NCBI RefSeq assembly: GCF_000196255.1
Contig: NC_006370.1
Location: 2,555,411-2,619,410 of the forward strand
DNA length: 64,000 bases
Direction: 5' to 3'
From: Photobacterium profundum SS9
Lineage (GTDB): Bacteria > Pseudomonadota > Gammaproteobacteria > Enterobacterales > Vibrionaceae
Under the pieces are notes generated by a model. That model was not told where the DNA came from, searched no databases, and was given only the letters and a program-made list of their open reading frames with translations. Position numbers and translations under genes: made by a program. Position 1 is the first letter of the stretch. Each line of letters begins with the position of its first letter. Positions 36,890-48,144 of this stretch are shown here, piece after piece.

Positions 36890-38374
36890 ATGGTTTTAAA
36901 ACGATTAATATATAAATGCTTATTGGTTACTTGCTTATTTTCGTCATTTGCGGATGCAACTACACTTCGAACTCCGCATCAATTAGAATGGAGAGGGCAA
37001 GAATCCCTTGATCCAATCTCATCAACACGCTTTTATTACCCAGTACAAATGTTATATAACCGTCTAGTAAGACAAGATGAATCAGGTGCGCCATCTCCTG
37101 AACTCGCAACCAAATGGACATCCAATAAAACAGCGACTGAATGGGTGTTTGATTTACGCGAAAATGTGAAATTTCATAATGGCAAAGAACTAACGTCAGC
37201 TGACGTTGTAGCTACAATAAACAGAATTCTTGATCCTCAACGAGATGCTCCCGTTAGGGCTGTTCTTTCTATAATACAAGAAGTTACCGCATTAAATGAT
37301 TATAGTGTTCAGTTTAAACTAAAAAAAGCGCATTCCGATTTTCCTATATTGTTAATGGATTATCGTATAAAAATATTGCCTAAAAATGTTGACCAAGATA
37401 AATCTCTTGTGGGTATCGGAACTGGGCCATTTAAACTTGAAAACCTTAATGTTGAAGGAACAACAAATCTCATTGCGAATAGTGAATATTGGGAAGGAAA
37501 GCCAAAACTTGACGGTATCGATTTAATCGCTATTGCAGATGATTCAGCTAGAGTACAAGCTCTTCTAGCTCGACAAATCGACTGGATTGGTTGGTCAGGG
37601 GTAACATCTCAACAGCTACCTTTATTTCAATATAACAGCATGTTTAAAGTTGATTCTATTTCAACGGGTGACTGGCGTGGAATTATATTTAAAAATGACG
37701 TCGAGCCATTTACCGATCCAAGAGTACGTAAAGCACTGCGAATCGTGACAGATCGAGAAGAGATGGCCAGACTTGTACTAGGTGAAGATGGGGGGGCAAC
37801 CACCTGTGATACTCCAGTATGGAAAGGCGATCAATATAGAATGAACTTAGAGTGTAAACAAGATATTGAAGGCGCTAAAAAATTATTAGCAGAAGCTGGT
37901 TTTCCAGATGGTCTCGATATCGATCTTTACACCAGTAACACAGATACTTATTTCCGACCTTTAGTTGAAATCTACCAGCGACAAGCAGCAAAAGCCAACA
38001 TTCGCGTCCATATAAAAATGACACCATCAGATAGTTATTGGAACGATGTTTGGATGAAAAAACCTGCATTTACCGCACTTTGGGGACAACGCCCAACCGA
38101 TCAGGTGCTAAATGAAGTCTATCGCAGCACCGCACAATGGAATGAATCTGCTTGGAATAACCCCGATTTTGATCAGCTCTTAGATGAAGCTCGTCTAACT
38201 TTAGATTTTGATCCCCGTAAGAAACTTTATATCGATGCTCAGAAGATGTTGTGGGAAGAAGGTGGAACCCTAATACCATTCCACTTACGCAATCACAGAG
38301 TAATGATGAAAAATGTTACAATACCAGCGGTGGATGACTTTTCAATTCGATGGAATCTTGTCACTAAAGAATAA
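36890..38374 (+). CDS. ABC transporter periplasmic solute-binding protein (family 5)
   Basis: 494 residues with an N-terminal signal peptide (cleavage likely after SSFADA). The SBP_bac_5 fold is evident (LYNRLVRQDESGAPSPELATKW, WVFDLRENVKFHNGKELTSADVVATINRIL, GTGPFKLENL, DPRVRKALRIVTDREEMA). Family members bind oligopeptides, dipeptides, glutathione or nickel. Two Cys pairs in the second half (CDTPVW, LECKQD) may form a disulfide. It begins a four-gene importer operon with its permeases and double ATPase. Confidence 0.9.
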   Translation: MVLKRLIYKCLLVTCLFSSFADATTLRTPHQLEWRGQESLDPISSTRFYYPVQMLYNRLVRQDESGAPSPELATKWTSNKTATEWVFDLRENVKFHNGKELTSADVVATINRILDPQRDAPVRAVLSIIQEVTALNDYSVQFKLKKAHSDFPILLMDYRIKILPKNVDQDKSLVGIGTGPFKLENLNVEGTTNLIANSEYWEGKPKLDGIDLIAIADDSARVQALLARQIDWIGWSGVTSQQLPLFQYNSMFKVDSISTGDWRGIIFKNDVEPFTDPRVRKALRIVTDREEMARLVLGEDGGATTCDTPVWKGDQYRMNLECKQDIEGAKKLLAEAGFPDGLDIDLYTSNTDTYFRPLVEIYQRQAAKANIRVHIKMTPSDSYWNDVWMKKPAFTALWGQRPTDQVLNEVYRSTAQWNESAWNNPDFDQLLDEARLTLDFDPRKKLYIDAQKMLWEEGGTLIPFHLRNHRVMMKNVTIPAVDDFSIRWNLVTKE

Positions 38375-38420
38375 TGTTTAAAAATACAGCTTAAAAAAAG
38401 CTGTTAAATTTTAATGATAT

Positions 38421-38450
38421 AAAAGTAGAACGAAAGCTCTACTTTTATTC
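38421..38450 (+). terminator. Intra-operon stem-loop after the solute-binding protein gene
   Basis: AAAAGTAGA (38421-38429) pairs with TCTACTTTT (38438-38446), followed by ATTCATTTT. A second small hairpin (ACAGCTT/AAGCTGT) precedes it at 38386-38404. Placed between the binding-protein gene and the permease genes, it probably lowers permease expression relative to the binding protein. Confidence 0.65.
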
Positions 38451-38477
38451 ATTTTATATGTTTATACCTTTAATATA

Positions 38478-39443
38478 ATGAGAACGTTCATGTTTACCAT
38501 GATTTATAAACGCCTTTTCACTGCAATATTCTCTCTTCTTATTGTTGGCGTTCTGGTTTTTTTCGTTACTGAATCGTTACCTGGGGACTTTTGTACTAGT
38601 TATCTTGGGCAAAATGCAACCGGGACTCGTTTAGAACAATGTCGTATAGATAATAATTTAAATTCCCCGTTAATTAAACGTTTTGCATATTGGTCTGAGA
38701 ATATTGTTAATGGCGATTTAGGTACATCATTAAAACGTCAGAAACCCGTTAGTGACATACTTATTCCTCGATTAGAAAACACCTTAATTCTAGGTGGAAT
38801 AGCAGCTTCGATAGGGATCCCAATAGCCATTCTTCTGGGATGTATTGCAGGCCTTAGAGTCAATAAAAAATCAGACCACTTTATATCAATAGCGTCTCTT
38901 TTCACCATGACGGTTCCAGAATTTGTAACTGCCACCCTTTTAACACTCGTATTTAGTATCTGGCTACCATGGTTTCCAGCCGTTACTTTAATCGGAGAAA
39001 ATGCTTCCTTTTCGGAATTACTGCCTAATCTAGTATTACCTGCAATTACACTGTCTATGGTCATGGTTGCTCACATATTACGCATGGTTCGCTCATGTAT
39101 GATCACTGTAATGAATTCAAGTTATATTAAAATGTCTCGCTTAAAAGGCATTCCTTATTGGCACATGGTTTTTTATCATGCTCTTCCCAATGCCCTTCTT
39201 CCCGCTATTAATATTATCGCACTCACTATTGCTTGGCTGCTTGGTGGTGTTGTCATCATTGAACAAGTCTTCAACTACCCTGGTATTGGTAGCCTTATGA
39301 TTTCAGCCATTTACGATAGAGATCTCCCTGTCGTTCAAGGTATCGCCATCGTTTTAGCAATTATTTATATTTTGGTTAACCTTTGTGCTGATCTTCTAAC
39401 CTGTATTCTTAATCCTAAACTTCGCACACAGCAAGGATATTAA
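38478..39443 (+). CDS. ABC transporter permease (DppB type)
   Basis: 321 residues, about six membrane helices. The permease signature lies in SRLKGIPYWHMVFYHALPNALLPAINIIA (EAA loop), followed by LLGGVVIIEQVFNYPGIGSLMISAI, diagnostic of DppB/OppB-type proteins. Start could also be the ATG at 38490 or 38499; no clear Shine-Dalgarno decides. Its stop is 1 base before the next permease gene. Confidence 0.9.
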   Translation: MRTFMFTMIYKRLFTAIFSLLIVGVLVFFVTESLPGDFCTSYLGQNATGTRLEQCRIDNNLNSPLIKRFAYWSENIVNGDLGTSLKRQKPVSDILIPRLENTLILGGIAASIGIPIAILLGCIAGLRVNKKSDHFISIASLFTMTVPEFVTATLLTLVFSIWLPWFPAVTLIGENASFSELLPNLVLPAITLSMVMVAHILRMVRSCMITVMNSSYIKMSRLKGIPYWHMVFYHALPNALLPAINIIALTIAWLLGGVVIIEQVFNYPGIGSLMISAIYDRDLPVVQGIAIVLAIIYILVNLCADLLTCILNPKLRTQQGY

Positions 39444-39444
39444 A

Positions 39445-40305
39445 ATGAGTAAGATTAAATTGTTCGTGGCGTTTTTTAAACAACTTAGCTCAACTCCATC
39501 AGCTAAAGTTGGTTTAATCTTATTCATTTCCCATATTTTGTTAGCTTGTTTTGCTACCTATATTATTCCCTATGACTATGGACAAACCGATAGCTTTAAT
39601 ATTCTTAAAGGTCCAAGTATGGAGCACTGGCTAGGAACCGACCAATTAGGAAGAGATATTTTAAGCCGTACAATTATGGGTGGCAGAGCGGCTCTATTTA
39701 TTACGTTTGCAGGAAGTTTTATCGCCATACTATGGGGTAGCTGCTTAGGCATTTTTACCGGATTTATAGGCGGACGTTTTGATGAAGTCGTCATGCGTTT
39801 CATCGACGCTTTATTATCAATCCCCTGGATTCTGTTTTTGCTTCTGATCATTAGTATGTTAGGACAGAGCGATACAACATTAATTTTAACATTGGGCTTT
39901 TTCTACGGCATTGCTGTTATAAGAGTTGTTAGGGGGGCCACCCTTGACGTTATTACCCATGACTATATTTTAGCTGCACGCCTGCGCGGAGAGCGAACAA
40001 GCTCTATCATTAGACATGAAATATTACCTAATATTACGAATGTTATCTTAGTGGATGGCGCTATGCGCTGGTCATGGATGTTGCTCATTTTCAGCTCACT
40101 CTCTTTCTTAGGCTTTGGCGTTAACCCTCCTACGCCTGATTGGGGCTTGATGATCGCAGACACACGAGGATTTATGTCTGTCGCACCTTGGGCTACCCTT
40201 GCACCATTAATCGCTTTAAGCTCACTTATATTTTCAATCAATATTACTTCAGACGCCTTATCAAAAGTGGCTGGTCTAAATCGTGATAACAGCTCACCAG
40301 TATAA
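39445..40305 (+). CDS. ABC transporter permease (DppC type)
   Basis: 286 residues with N-terminal region typical of DppC/OppC (STPSAKVGLILF, HWLGTDQLGRDILSRTIMGGRAAL) and the EAA loop AARLRGERTSSIIRHEILPNI. Ends with LSFLGFGVNPPTPDWGLMIAD, the family's C-terminal motif. Forms the channel with the DppB-type protein. The ATPase gene starts 10 bases after the stop. Confidence 0.92.
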   Translation: MSKIKLFVAFFKQLSSTPSAKVGLILFISHILLACFATYIIPYDYGQTDSFNILKGPSMEHWLGTDQLGRDILSRTIMGGRAALFITFAGSFIAILWGSCLGIFTGFIGGRFDEVVMRFIDALLSIPWILFLLLIISMLGQSDTTLILTLGFFYGIAVIRVVRGATLDVITHDYILAARLRGERTSSIIRHEILPNITNVILVDGAMRWSWMLLIFSSLSFLGFGVNPPTPDWGLMIADTRGFMSVAPWATLAPLIALSSLIFSINITSDALSKVAGLNRDNSSPV

Positions 40306-40315
40306 GGAGAAAAAA

Positions 40316-41974
40316 ATGAACCATATAATCGAAGTTTCAAATTTAAATTTGGGATACAAAAATAAAGCGGGTGATTTCTGTCATATTCTTAATAATGTCG
40401 ATCTCCAAGTTAATCCAAAAGACATTATCGGCCTTGTGGGTGAGTCAGGCTCCGGGAAAAGTACATTAGCCCTTTCTTTAATGGGATACACCAACGACGA
40501 TTGTTTCGTTAAATCTGGCACTATCCATTTTGATAATAAAGATATCTTACAGCTATCAACATTAGAGCTAGCAGAAATAAGAGGTAGCCAAATCGCATTA
40601 ATACCTCAAAATGCAGGGCAGGCATTAACCCCTACAATGAAAGTGGGAAAGCAAATACAAGAAGTTTTACAATTTCATAGTGATATTGACAAAGAAAATT
40701 ATAAAACTAAAGTCATTGAGCTATTAAACGATGTTAAATTACCCGATCCTGAACAAATTTTTTCGCGCTATCCACACCAGCTTTCAGGTGGGCAGCAACA
40801 AAGAGTTGCAATAGCAATGGCTTTAGCGGTCAAACCTAAGCTACTCATTTTAGATGAGCCAACAACGGGTCTTGATGCCACAACTCAAGTCCATATTCTG
40901 GATTTATTAAAAGCATTAATCAATAAACATAATGTTTCTATGGTTTTTGTAAGCCATGACTTTGGTGCGGTTTCTCGACTTTGTAATAAAGTATGCGTTA
41001 TGTATAAAGGTGAGATAGTAGAACACGGTGACATCAGAAAAGTGTTACTAGAACCTGAGCATACGTACACTCAAACATTACTAAAAGCAGTGCCGGTTAT
41101 TGGTAAAAAACAGAAAAATAACGTTTCATTAATACAAGAAAATAAGGTAAAAAAAGAAACAAGCATCTCGTTAAAGCAACTAAAAATATCCTATCACCGT
41201 AAAACATTATGGGAATCAATAACCAGAAAACCTGAGCCAGAAGCCACAGTAGACAATATAAACCTAACGTTAAAGAAAGGTGAAACACTGGCCTTAATTG
41301 GTGAATCTGGTAGTGGGAAATCAACCATTCTTAAAACCATTGCAGGATTAAACCAAACCAAAGGTGGAGAGATAATATTCAATGGAAAGCCATTGAAAAT
41401 TCTTGAAGAACGGACAAAAGAACAAAAAAAACAAATCCAAATGATATTTCAAAACCCGGATGCCTCGTTAAACCCAAAGCAAACAATTTTGCAGATTTTA
41501 TCTAAGCCATTACAACTCTATTTTGATATGAATAGCTCTCAATGCCATAAGAGAGCAAAAGAATTGTTAGAACAAGTTCACCTCAATCCAGACTATTTGT
41601 ATAGAAACCCAACCATGCTATCTGGTGGTGAAAAACAACGGGTTGCAATCGCAAGAGCTTTTGCCTCAGAGCCAGAATTATTGCTTTGTGATGAGATAAC
41701 CTCGGCCTTAGACGTAACCGTTCAAGCTACAGTATTGAAATTACTAAAAGAACTGCAATTAAAATTCAACACCAGTTACATTTTTATTGCCCATGACCTA
41801 GCCCTTGTGGAATCAATCGCAGATCAAATTGCCATACTTAACAAAGGGCGCATTTGTGAAGTAGGACCAACAAAGTCAGTGTTTGCTAATCCTAGTCACC
41901 CATACACAAAAATATTGTTAGATTCAGTGCTAACACCTGAGCCTGAGCCTGAAACAAAACAGAAATACGCCTAA
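40316..41974 (+). CDS. ABC transporter ATPase, two domains fused (DppD-DppF type)
   Basis: About 552 residues with two ABC domains. First: GESGSGKST, LSGGQQQR, LLILDEPTTGLD. Second: GESGSGKST near residue 335, LSGGEKQR, LLLCDEITSALD. Each carries the C-terminal oligopeptide-transporter extension (YTQTLLKAVP, HPYTKILLDSV). The fused layout resembles GsiA (glutathione) and YejF (microcin C), and single-gene order SBP-permease-permease-ATPase supports a complete importer. Start at 40316 follows AAGGAGAAAAA; the frame opens upstream at 40283. In the second Walker B, Ile replaces Pro (DEIT). Confidence 0.93.
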   Translation: MNHIIEVSNLNLGYKNKAGDFCHILNNVDLQVNPKDIIGLVGESGSGKSTLALSLMGYTNDDCFVKSGTIHFDNKDILQLSTLELAEIRGSQIALIPQNAGQALTPTMKVGKQIQEVLQFHSDIDKENYKTKVIELLNDVKLPDPEQIFSRYPHQLSGGQQQRVAIAMALAVKPKLLILDEPTTGLDATTQVHILDLLKALINKHNVSMVFVSHDFGAVSRLCNKVCVMYKGEIVEHGDIRKVLLEPEHTYTQTLLKAVPVIGKKQKNNVSLIQENKVKKETSISLKQLKISYHRKTLWESITRKPEPEATVDNINLTLKKGETLALIGESGSGKSTILKTIAGLNQTKGGEIIFNGKPLKILEERTKEQKKQIQMIFQNPDASLNPKQTILQILSKPLQLYFDMNSSQCHKRAKELLEQVHLNPDYLYRNPTMLSGGEKQRVAIARAFASEPELLLCDEITSALDVTVQATVLKLLKELQLKFNTSYIFIAHDLALVESIADQIAILNKGRICEVGPTKSVFANPSHPYTKILLDSVLTPEPEPETKQKYA

Positions 41975-41997
41975 AAATTATTTTTCAATCGAAACCA

Positions 41998-42027
41998 CTG
42001 CCTATCCTACAACTACTGGATAGGCAG
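41998..42027. terminator. Stem-loop after the ABC transporter operon
   Basis: CTGCCTATCC and GGATAGGCAG pair perfectly (10 bp) around a 10-base loop, 24 bases after the ATPase stop. The T-run is weak (ATTATAAAA). Confidence 0.55.
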
Positions 42028-42448
42028 ATTATAAAAAATCTCCAGCGACACGACTCATAACGAGTGAATATCTCTGGGGAGTACATTATCTAATGAGATT
42101 GTACTTACGGATAGTTAAATCTTACATCTAGCGCTTGCATCTAGCAGCATCGCCGTTATTGAATAACAGCCCCCTGCTCGACCCAAGTACCGATGAGGTT
42201 GCGCTCATCATCGGTCGTACGTTTATTTTAATTGCATCAGCTGTATCGAAAATAACTCCTGCTGGCGCTGTTTTTGCCGTCCCACCCGTTTGTTCTGCCA
42301 CTGTTGTCGACGCCGTTGGTGCAACTACCGATGACGCATATTAAAGTAATGGCGAACCAAAATACTAAATACAGCAAGACCCGCTAAAATCAACCCGTTG
42401 TACTGCGAACCATACGTACTAGAAGAGTGATTACTGACCAGAATGAAC
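42028..42448 (-). pseudogene. Fossil duplicate of the puuD 3' end
   Basis: This stretch matches the 3' end and downstream terminator of puuD (46627-47298) in the same orientation, at high but imperfect identity. Shared blocks include GAATAACAGCCCCCTGCTCG and AAGACCCGCTAAAATCAACC. Relative to puuD it has lost about 57 bases near the distal end of the cytochrome domain, and about 190 more in the linker and last membrane helices, including the heme-binding CxxCH. The terminator stem has decayed. No frame remains open on the minus strand. The plus-strand open frame at 42135-42344 is its antisense and not a gene. Confidence 0.85.
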
Positions 42449-44467
<2,019 letters not shown>

Positions 44468-44487
44468 ACCAGATAAGGCTCAAGGAA

Positions 44488-45321
44488 ATGGTAAAGCTAA
44501 AAAACTTAACGTTGTACCTATGGGCCGTATTTGTTGTGGGTTGTACCTCGGTGCCTGAAGTCAGCACTCAGGCCCAAAATCCCGCAAACAATAAAACCGT
44601 TTCGCTGGCAGAGTTGAACTGGCAGGAGCTGAGCCTTCCGGCAGACATTAATTTTGAATTTAATGAGAAAAGCCAGGTACTGCTAGACAATAACAGTACG
44701 GGCCCGGTCGCAAGTTTTGTTATTCCGACAGACAGAGGTCCCGTAGACATGGTGCTGACTAGCCATGTAGGTAAAGAATTGACCCTTTATGAGCCAAATG
44801 TATTGGTCACCAATTCCAAAGGAGGGGTGTTTTATCACATAAAATCAAATGAATTCAAATATATACCGGCAAGGCTTTTAGATGGTGATCGCGTTCAGAA
44901 ACAATTTACCATTGTTCCGCAAATCGGGGCAGATCAGGTCAATGTTTTAATCTACACCACTTCCGAAGATCTAAAAGGCAGTACAACCGTTATTCATCCA
45001 GCTAAAGCATTCGCTATAGGAACAGGCACGCAACCACCGATGATCCCAGATCTTACTGCGGTGCACAGCGAGTATGGTCAACTAAATTTAACCGTAACGG
45101 CTGTAAGTCTAACTAATCGAACCCCAATTCGACCTGCTATTGATTATGTGCCTGAGATCGAAGCGAAAAGTGCTTACTACCTTAATTCTATTCAGAACAG
45201 CGTAGAGCAAGGCGATATTGATCATGCCATGACGTTAGTTAGTGAAGCTGAAAAATTGGGTATCCCAAGTGCCAGAGCAACGTTCATCAATGCAGTTCAA
45301 AGTCGAAATGAGCATAAGTAG
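44488..45321 (+). CDS. malM: Maltose operon periplasmic lipoprotein MalM
   Basis: About 277 residues with a lipobox at the N terminus (LWAVFVVGC, Cys near residue 18). The MalM-like region includes LAELNWQELSLPADINFEFNEKSQVL and the C-terminal segment AYYLNSIQNSVEQGDIDHAMTLVSEAEKLGIPSARATFINAV. The family is encoded after lamB in enterobacteria; its exact role is unknown. The ATG at 44488 follows AAGGAA; the frame opens at 44458 overlapping lamB. Confidence 0.9.
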   Translation: MVKLKNLTLYLWAVFVVGCTSVPEVSTQAQNPANNKTVSLAELNWQELSLPADINFEFNEKSQVLLDNNSTGPVASFVIPTDRGPVDMVLTSHVGKELTLYEPNVLVTNSKGGVFYHIKSNEFKYIPARLLDGDRVQKQFTIVPQIGADQVNVLIYTTSEDLKGSTTVIHPAKAFAIGTGTQPPMIPDLTAVHSEYGQLNLTVTAVSLTNRTPIRPAIDYVPEIEAKSAYYLNSIQNSVEQGDIDHAMTLVSEAEKLGIPSARATFINAVQSRNEHK

Positions 45322-45475
45322 CAGCGAAATATTTTTGATGAAAAAGAGTCCTACTCTCTATAAGAACGCATTAGCATTGATGATGAATACACTCAATCCT
45401 CCCAGAGAGTAATTGAAAGTTATTCGTTAAGGTTCGGTCTTCTTAACTGTGTACCTCCAAACAAGGATACCTGCT

Positions 45476-45838
45476 ATGAAGAGCAAACTTACGCTACTTC
45501 CATTGTTAAGTAGTATCTTACTTATCAGTATTCCTGCCTTTGCCGATTTAAAAGATATTGGTCGATACGATGCCAATGGGCTTTATGAACCGGGTTACGT
45601 AAATTACAAGCATGCAAGAGAACACAGCTCAACACTAAACCAAGGCTCCAACCTGTACGAGATTGGATTTAAGAATGCATCTGGTCATTACGAGCCTAAC
45701 TACGTAAATTACCCTAGTCCAGAGAGCAAAAATGTTGATAACAAAACAGAGTTAGAACGGCTTTCTGATATGGGATATTACAACAAAAACGGTATTTACG
45801 AACCGGGCTATGTAAATTACAACCACACAAGAAAATAA
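45476..45838 (+). CDS. Secreted three-repeat protein, function unknown
   Basis: 120 residues. A signal peptide (MKSKLTLLPLLSSILLISIP, ending AFA) is followed by three repeats of about 30-40 residues, each with L-x-x-[IM]-G-x-x-x-x-x-G-x-YEPxYVNY: DIGRYDANGLYEPGYVNY, EIGFKNASGHYEPNYVNY and DMGYYNKNGIYEPGYVNY. There is no Cys and no other domain. AAGGATACCTGCT precedes the ATG at 45476 (the frame opens at 45449). It stands alone between malM and a convergent cyclase-like gene. I do not know the family; an extracytoplasmic binding or structural role is possible. Confidence 0.75.
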   Translation: MKSKLTLLPLLSSILLISIPAFADLKDIGRYDANGLYEPGYVNYKHAREHSSTLNQGSNLYEIGFKNASGHYEPNYVNYPSPESKNVDNKTELERLSDMGYYNKNGIYEPGYVNYNHTRK

Positions 45839-45967
45839 GGGGCTAATGTTACAAATAATTAGATAAGGCATTGCTGGAAATACATGACGCCGTTTGCTAA
45901 AGAGCTCTCTTTTGAAACGCCACCCAAATGCAGCTCAAACTCGCAGTTACTCTAGGGAGAGCTGGCA

Positions 45968-46534
45968 TTATTCCTCCTTACTGCTAAGCGCAATAACCTC
46001 ACAGCGCTTACCCGTTGAGGCAGAGGATGAATCGAAACTGATCTCTAACGAATCTAAAGTGCCCAGCATTGCTTTAGTCAGGCGAACGTTTTCTATCACA
46101 AAACAATTATTGTCTTCACAGCGCTTATCAAACGAAATATGTTCGTCACCATGCGCACCAATACCATAGCTATCTATCACAATAAACATTGGTGAGCGTT
46201 TCAGAATAGAATCCAATACATCGCTATTTAGTACCGTAGATTTCGCACCGTAATTAGGATTTCCGTAGTCATTTTCTTCTACGTTTCCTGTAAATAAAAT
46301 CAATGATTTTCCAGACAGCTCAAGCGATTCAACTTGCTCTAACGTTGGCATTGCTTCCGTACAATCAATAATGTGAACTGGCGTAGTATATTCCGCCTCT
46401 GTCGGCATTTTGGTATAACAATCAATGTGCGTGCCGATATGTCCCATTGCATTTACAGAATCAGACTGCCGCTTCGCCCACTGATAAGCAGGATGATCAT
46501 CTAAAATTTCAATACTGATATTCTTTCGGTTCAT
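45968..46534 (-). CDS. Cyclase-family (kynurenine formamidase-like) protein
   Basis: 188 residues. The metal-binding motif of the cyclase/formamidase family (PF04199, HxGTHxDxP) appears as MGHIGTHIDCYTKMP, with a further family block IVIDSYGIGAHGDEHISFDK. The protein is shorter than typical members (~210-260) and has Cys-Tyr in place of the usual Ala/Ser-Pro after the Asp. It follows puuD on the same strand, 230 bases downstream of its terminator. The substrate is unknown; an amide or cyclic product of purine breakdown is a guess from position. Confidence 0.7.
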   Translation of the reverse strand: MNRKNISIEILDDHPAYQWAKRQSDSVNAMGHIGTHIDCYTKMPTEAEYTTPVHIIDCTEAMPTLEQVESLELSGKSLILFTGNVEENDYGNPNYGAKSTVLNSDVLDSILKRSPMFIVIDSYGIGAHGDEHISFDKRCEDNNCFVIENVRLTKAMLGTLDSLEISFDSSSASTGKRCEVIALSSKEE

Positions 46535-46629
46535 GTTTGTTTCTCCTCTAAATTGATAGGGAGAATTCTAGCGTCAATAAGCACATTCCATTACAAACAT
46601 TAAGACAATAAACATCAAAATAAGGGCAT

Positions 46630-46682
46630 TATAAAAAATCCTCAGTGATACTCACGACTTATATCGAGTAAGTATCACTGGG
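46630..46682 (-). terminator. Intrinsic terminator of puuD
   Basis: CAGTGATACT (46643-46652) and AGTATCACTG (46671-46680) pair perfectly; on the minus strand the stem is followed by GAGGATTTTTTATAAT. A decayed copy is part of the fossil at 42028-42448. Confidence 0.8.
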
Positions 46683-46763
46683 GAGCACATTATCAAATGC
46701 GAATGAGGTTGTATTTACGGATAGTAAAGCTTACATCTAGCGCTTACATTTAGCATGGCGCTG

Positions 46764-47990
46764 TTATTGAATAACAGCCCCCTGCTCGACCCAAGTACCG
46801 ATAAGGTTGCGCTCATCATCGGTCATTTGAGTAAGGTTACCCAGAGGCATCACTTTCGTTTGAACCGCCTGAGCCATTATACGTGGTATGTTTATTTTAA
46901 TTTCATCAGCGGTATCTAAAATGACCCCTGCAGGTGCTGTTTTAAATGCAGCATGAGTGGGTGTTGCGGAATGACACACACTACAACGCGCTTGAATCAC
47001 GGTATTGACCGACTCAAAACTGACTCCTGCAGACGCTGCTTCTGTCGTGGACGCTGCCTCTGTCGTTGACGCCGTCGTAACAGTTGATGACGTTGAACTA
47101 TAAGGTGATGTCACAAACGCTAAGGCAATCATACCTAACGCTGCAATTGGCACTGTCCATGCGTATTTCTGGCTACCATGACGTGTATTAAAGTAATGAC
47201 GAACCAAGACACTAAAGACAGCAAGACCCGCTAAAATCAACCAGTTGTACTGCGAACCATACGTACTAGGAAAGTGGTTACTGATCATAATGAACAGCAC
47301 TGGTAGTGTTAAGTAATTATTATGACGAGAACGCAAAAGCCCTTTTGCTGGCAACGCTGGATCTGGCGCTCTGTTTTCTTCAATCGCTTTTACAAGGTTA
47401 CGCTGTGCAGGCATGATGACGCGAAATACGTTACCCACCATAATCGTACCGATGATTGCACCGATATGAATGTAAGCACCACGCCCACTGAATACTTGGG
47501 TTAAGCCATATGTTACCCCGACTAAAAGGATGAATAAAATTGCCGCAAGCAATACGGGCTTTTTACCTAACGCAGAATCACACAAGAAGTCATAAACAAA
47601 CCAACCCGTGATTAACACACCCAAGCCTAGCGCAATTGCGGTGGTCGAATCTAAACCTGAGCCTGGTGCGATAAGATAAATCTCAGCATTTAGGTAGTAG
47701 ACGACAAACAACAAGCACATGCCGGTGATCCACGTGAAATACGCTTCCCACTTAAACCAATGCAGATTTTCAGGCATGCTCGGTGGGGCAAGTTTGTATT
47801 TTTCTAGGTGATAAATACCGCCGCCATGAATCGCCCATAAGTCTCCGGTAAGCCCTGTTTTAGGGTTCACGCGGTTCAGGTTGTTTTCTAACCAGTTAAA
47901 ATAAAATGATGCGCCAATCCATGCGACACCTACTACCATATGAGCCCAGCGGATTGCTAAGTTCAGCCATTCAGTAATATGTGGATCCAT
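46764..47990 (-). CDS. puuD: Membrane-bound urate hydroxylase with cytochrome c domain
   Basis: 408 residues, PuuD family. N-terminal domain with about eight membrane helices and the family motifs LNLAIRWAHMVVGVAWIGASFYFNWLEN and HWFKWEAYFTWITGM. A low-complexity linker with tandem TTEAAS repeats (~305-325) leads to a cytochrome c domain with the heme motif CSVCH at about residue 336 and the Met ligand in TKVMPLGN. It oxidises urate to 5-hydroxyisourate with electrons passing to the respiratory chain, replacing soluble uricase. GAGGAGTTTATT precedes the ATG. Confidence 0.95.
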   Translation of the reverse strand: MDPHITEWLNLAIRWAHMVVGVAWIGASFYFNWLENNLNRVNPKTGLTGDLWAIHGGGIYHLEKYKLAPPSMPENLHWFKWEAYFTWITGMCLLFVVYYLNAEIYLIAPGSGLDSTTAIALGLGVLITGWFVYDFLCDSALGKKPVLLAAILFILLVGVTYGLTQVFSGRGAYIHIGAIIGTIMVGNVFRVIMPAQRNLVKAIEENRAPDPALPAKGLLRSRHNNYLTLPVLFIMISNHFPSTYGSQYNWLILAGLAVFSVLVRHYFNTRHGSQKYAWTVPIAALGMIALAFVTSPYSSTSSTVTTASTTEAASTTEAASAGVSFESVNTVIQARCSVCHSATPTHAAFKTAPAGVILDTADEIKINIPRIMAQAVQTKVMPLGNLTQMTDDERNLIGTWVEQGAVIQ

Positions 47991-48144
47991 AATAAACTCC
48001 TCGAATACATTGCTATGTTCATCGCCTGTGGCTTATCAACATATTTAATTAAATTGTTCTTCCTTGCCTTTTTGTATACCGCTTTCTTCAACTGAGGAGT
48101 AAGAAAGAAAGATATTTACACTAAAGGTAACGCTTTCCTTGATG

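Noticed and set aside
42135..42344. Open frame of 69 codons on the plus strand
   Set aside because: It is the antisense of the decayed puuD copy; the translation has no domain or start signal.
45593..45838. Possible short-repeat DNA array
   Set aside because: The repetition follows the coding repeats of the three-repeat protein, with diverged DNA; it is not a CRISPR array.
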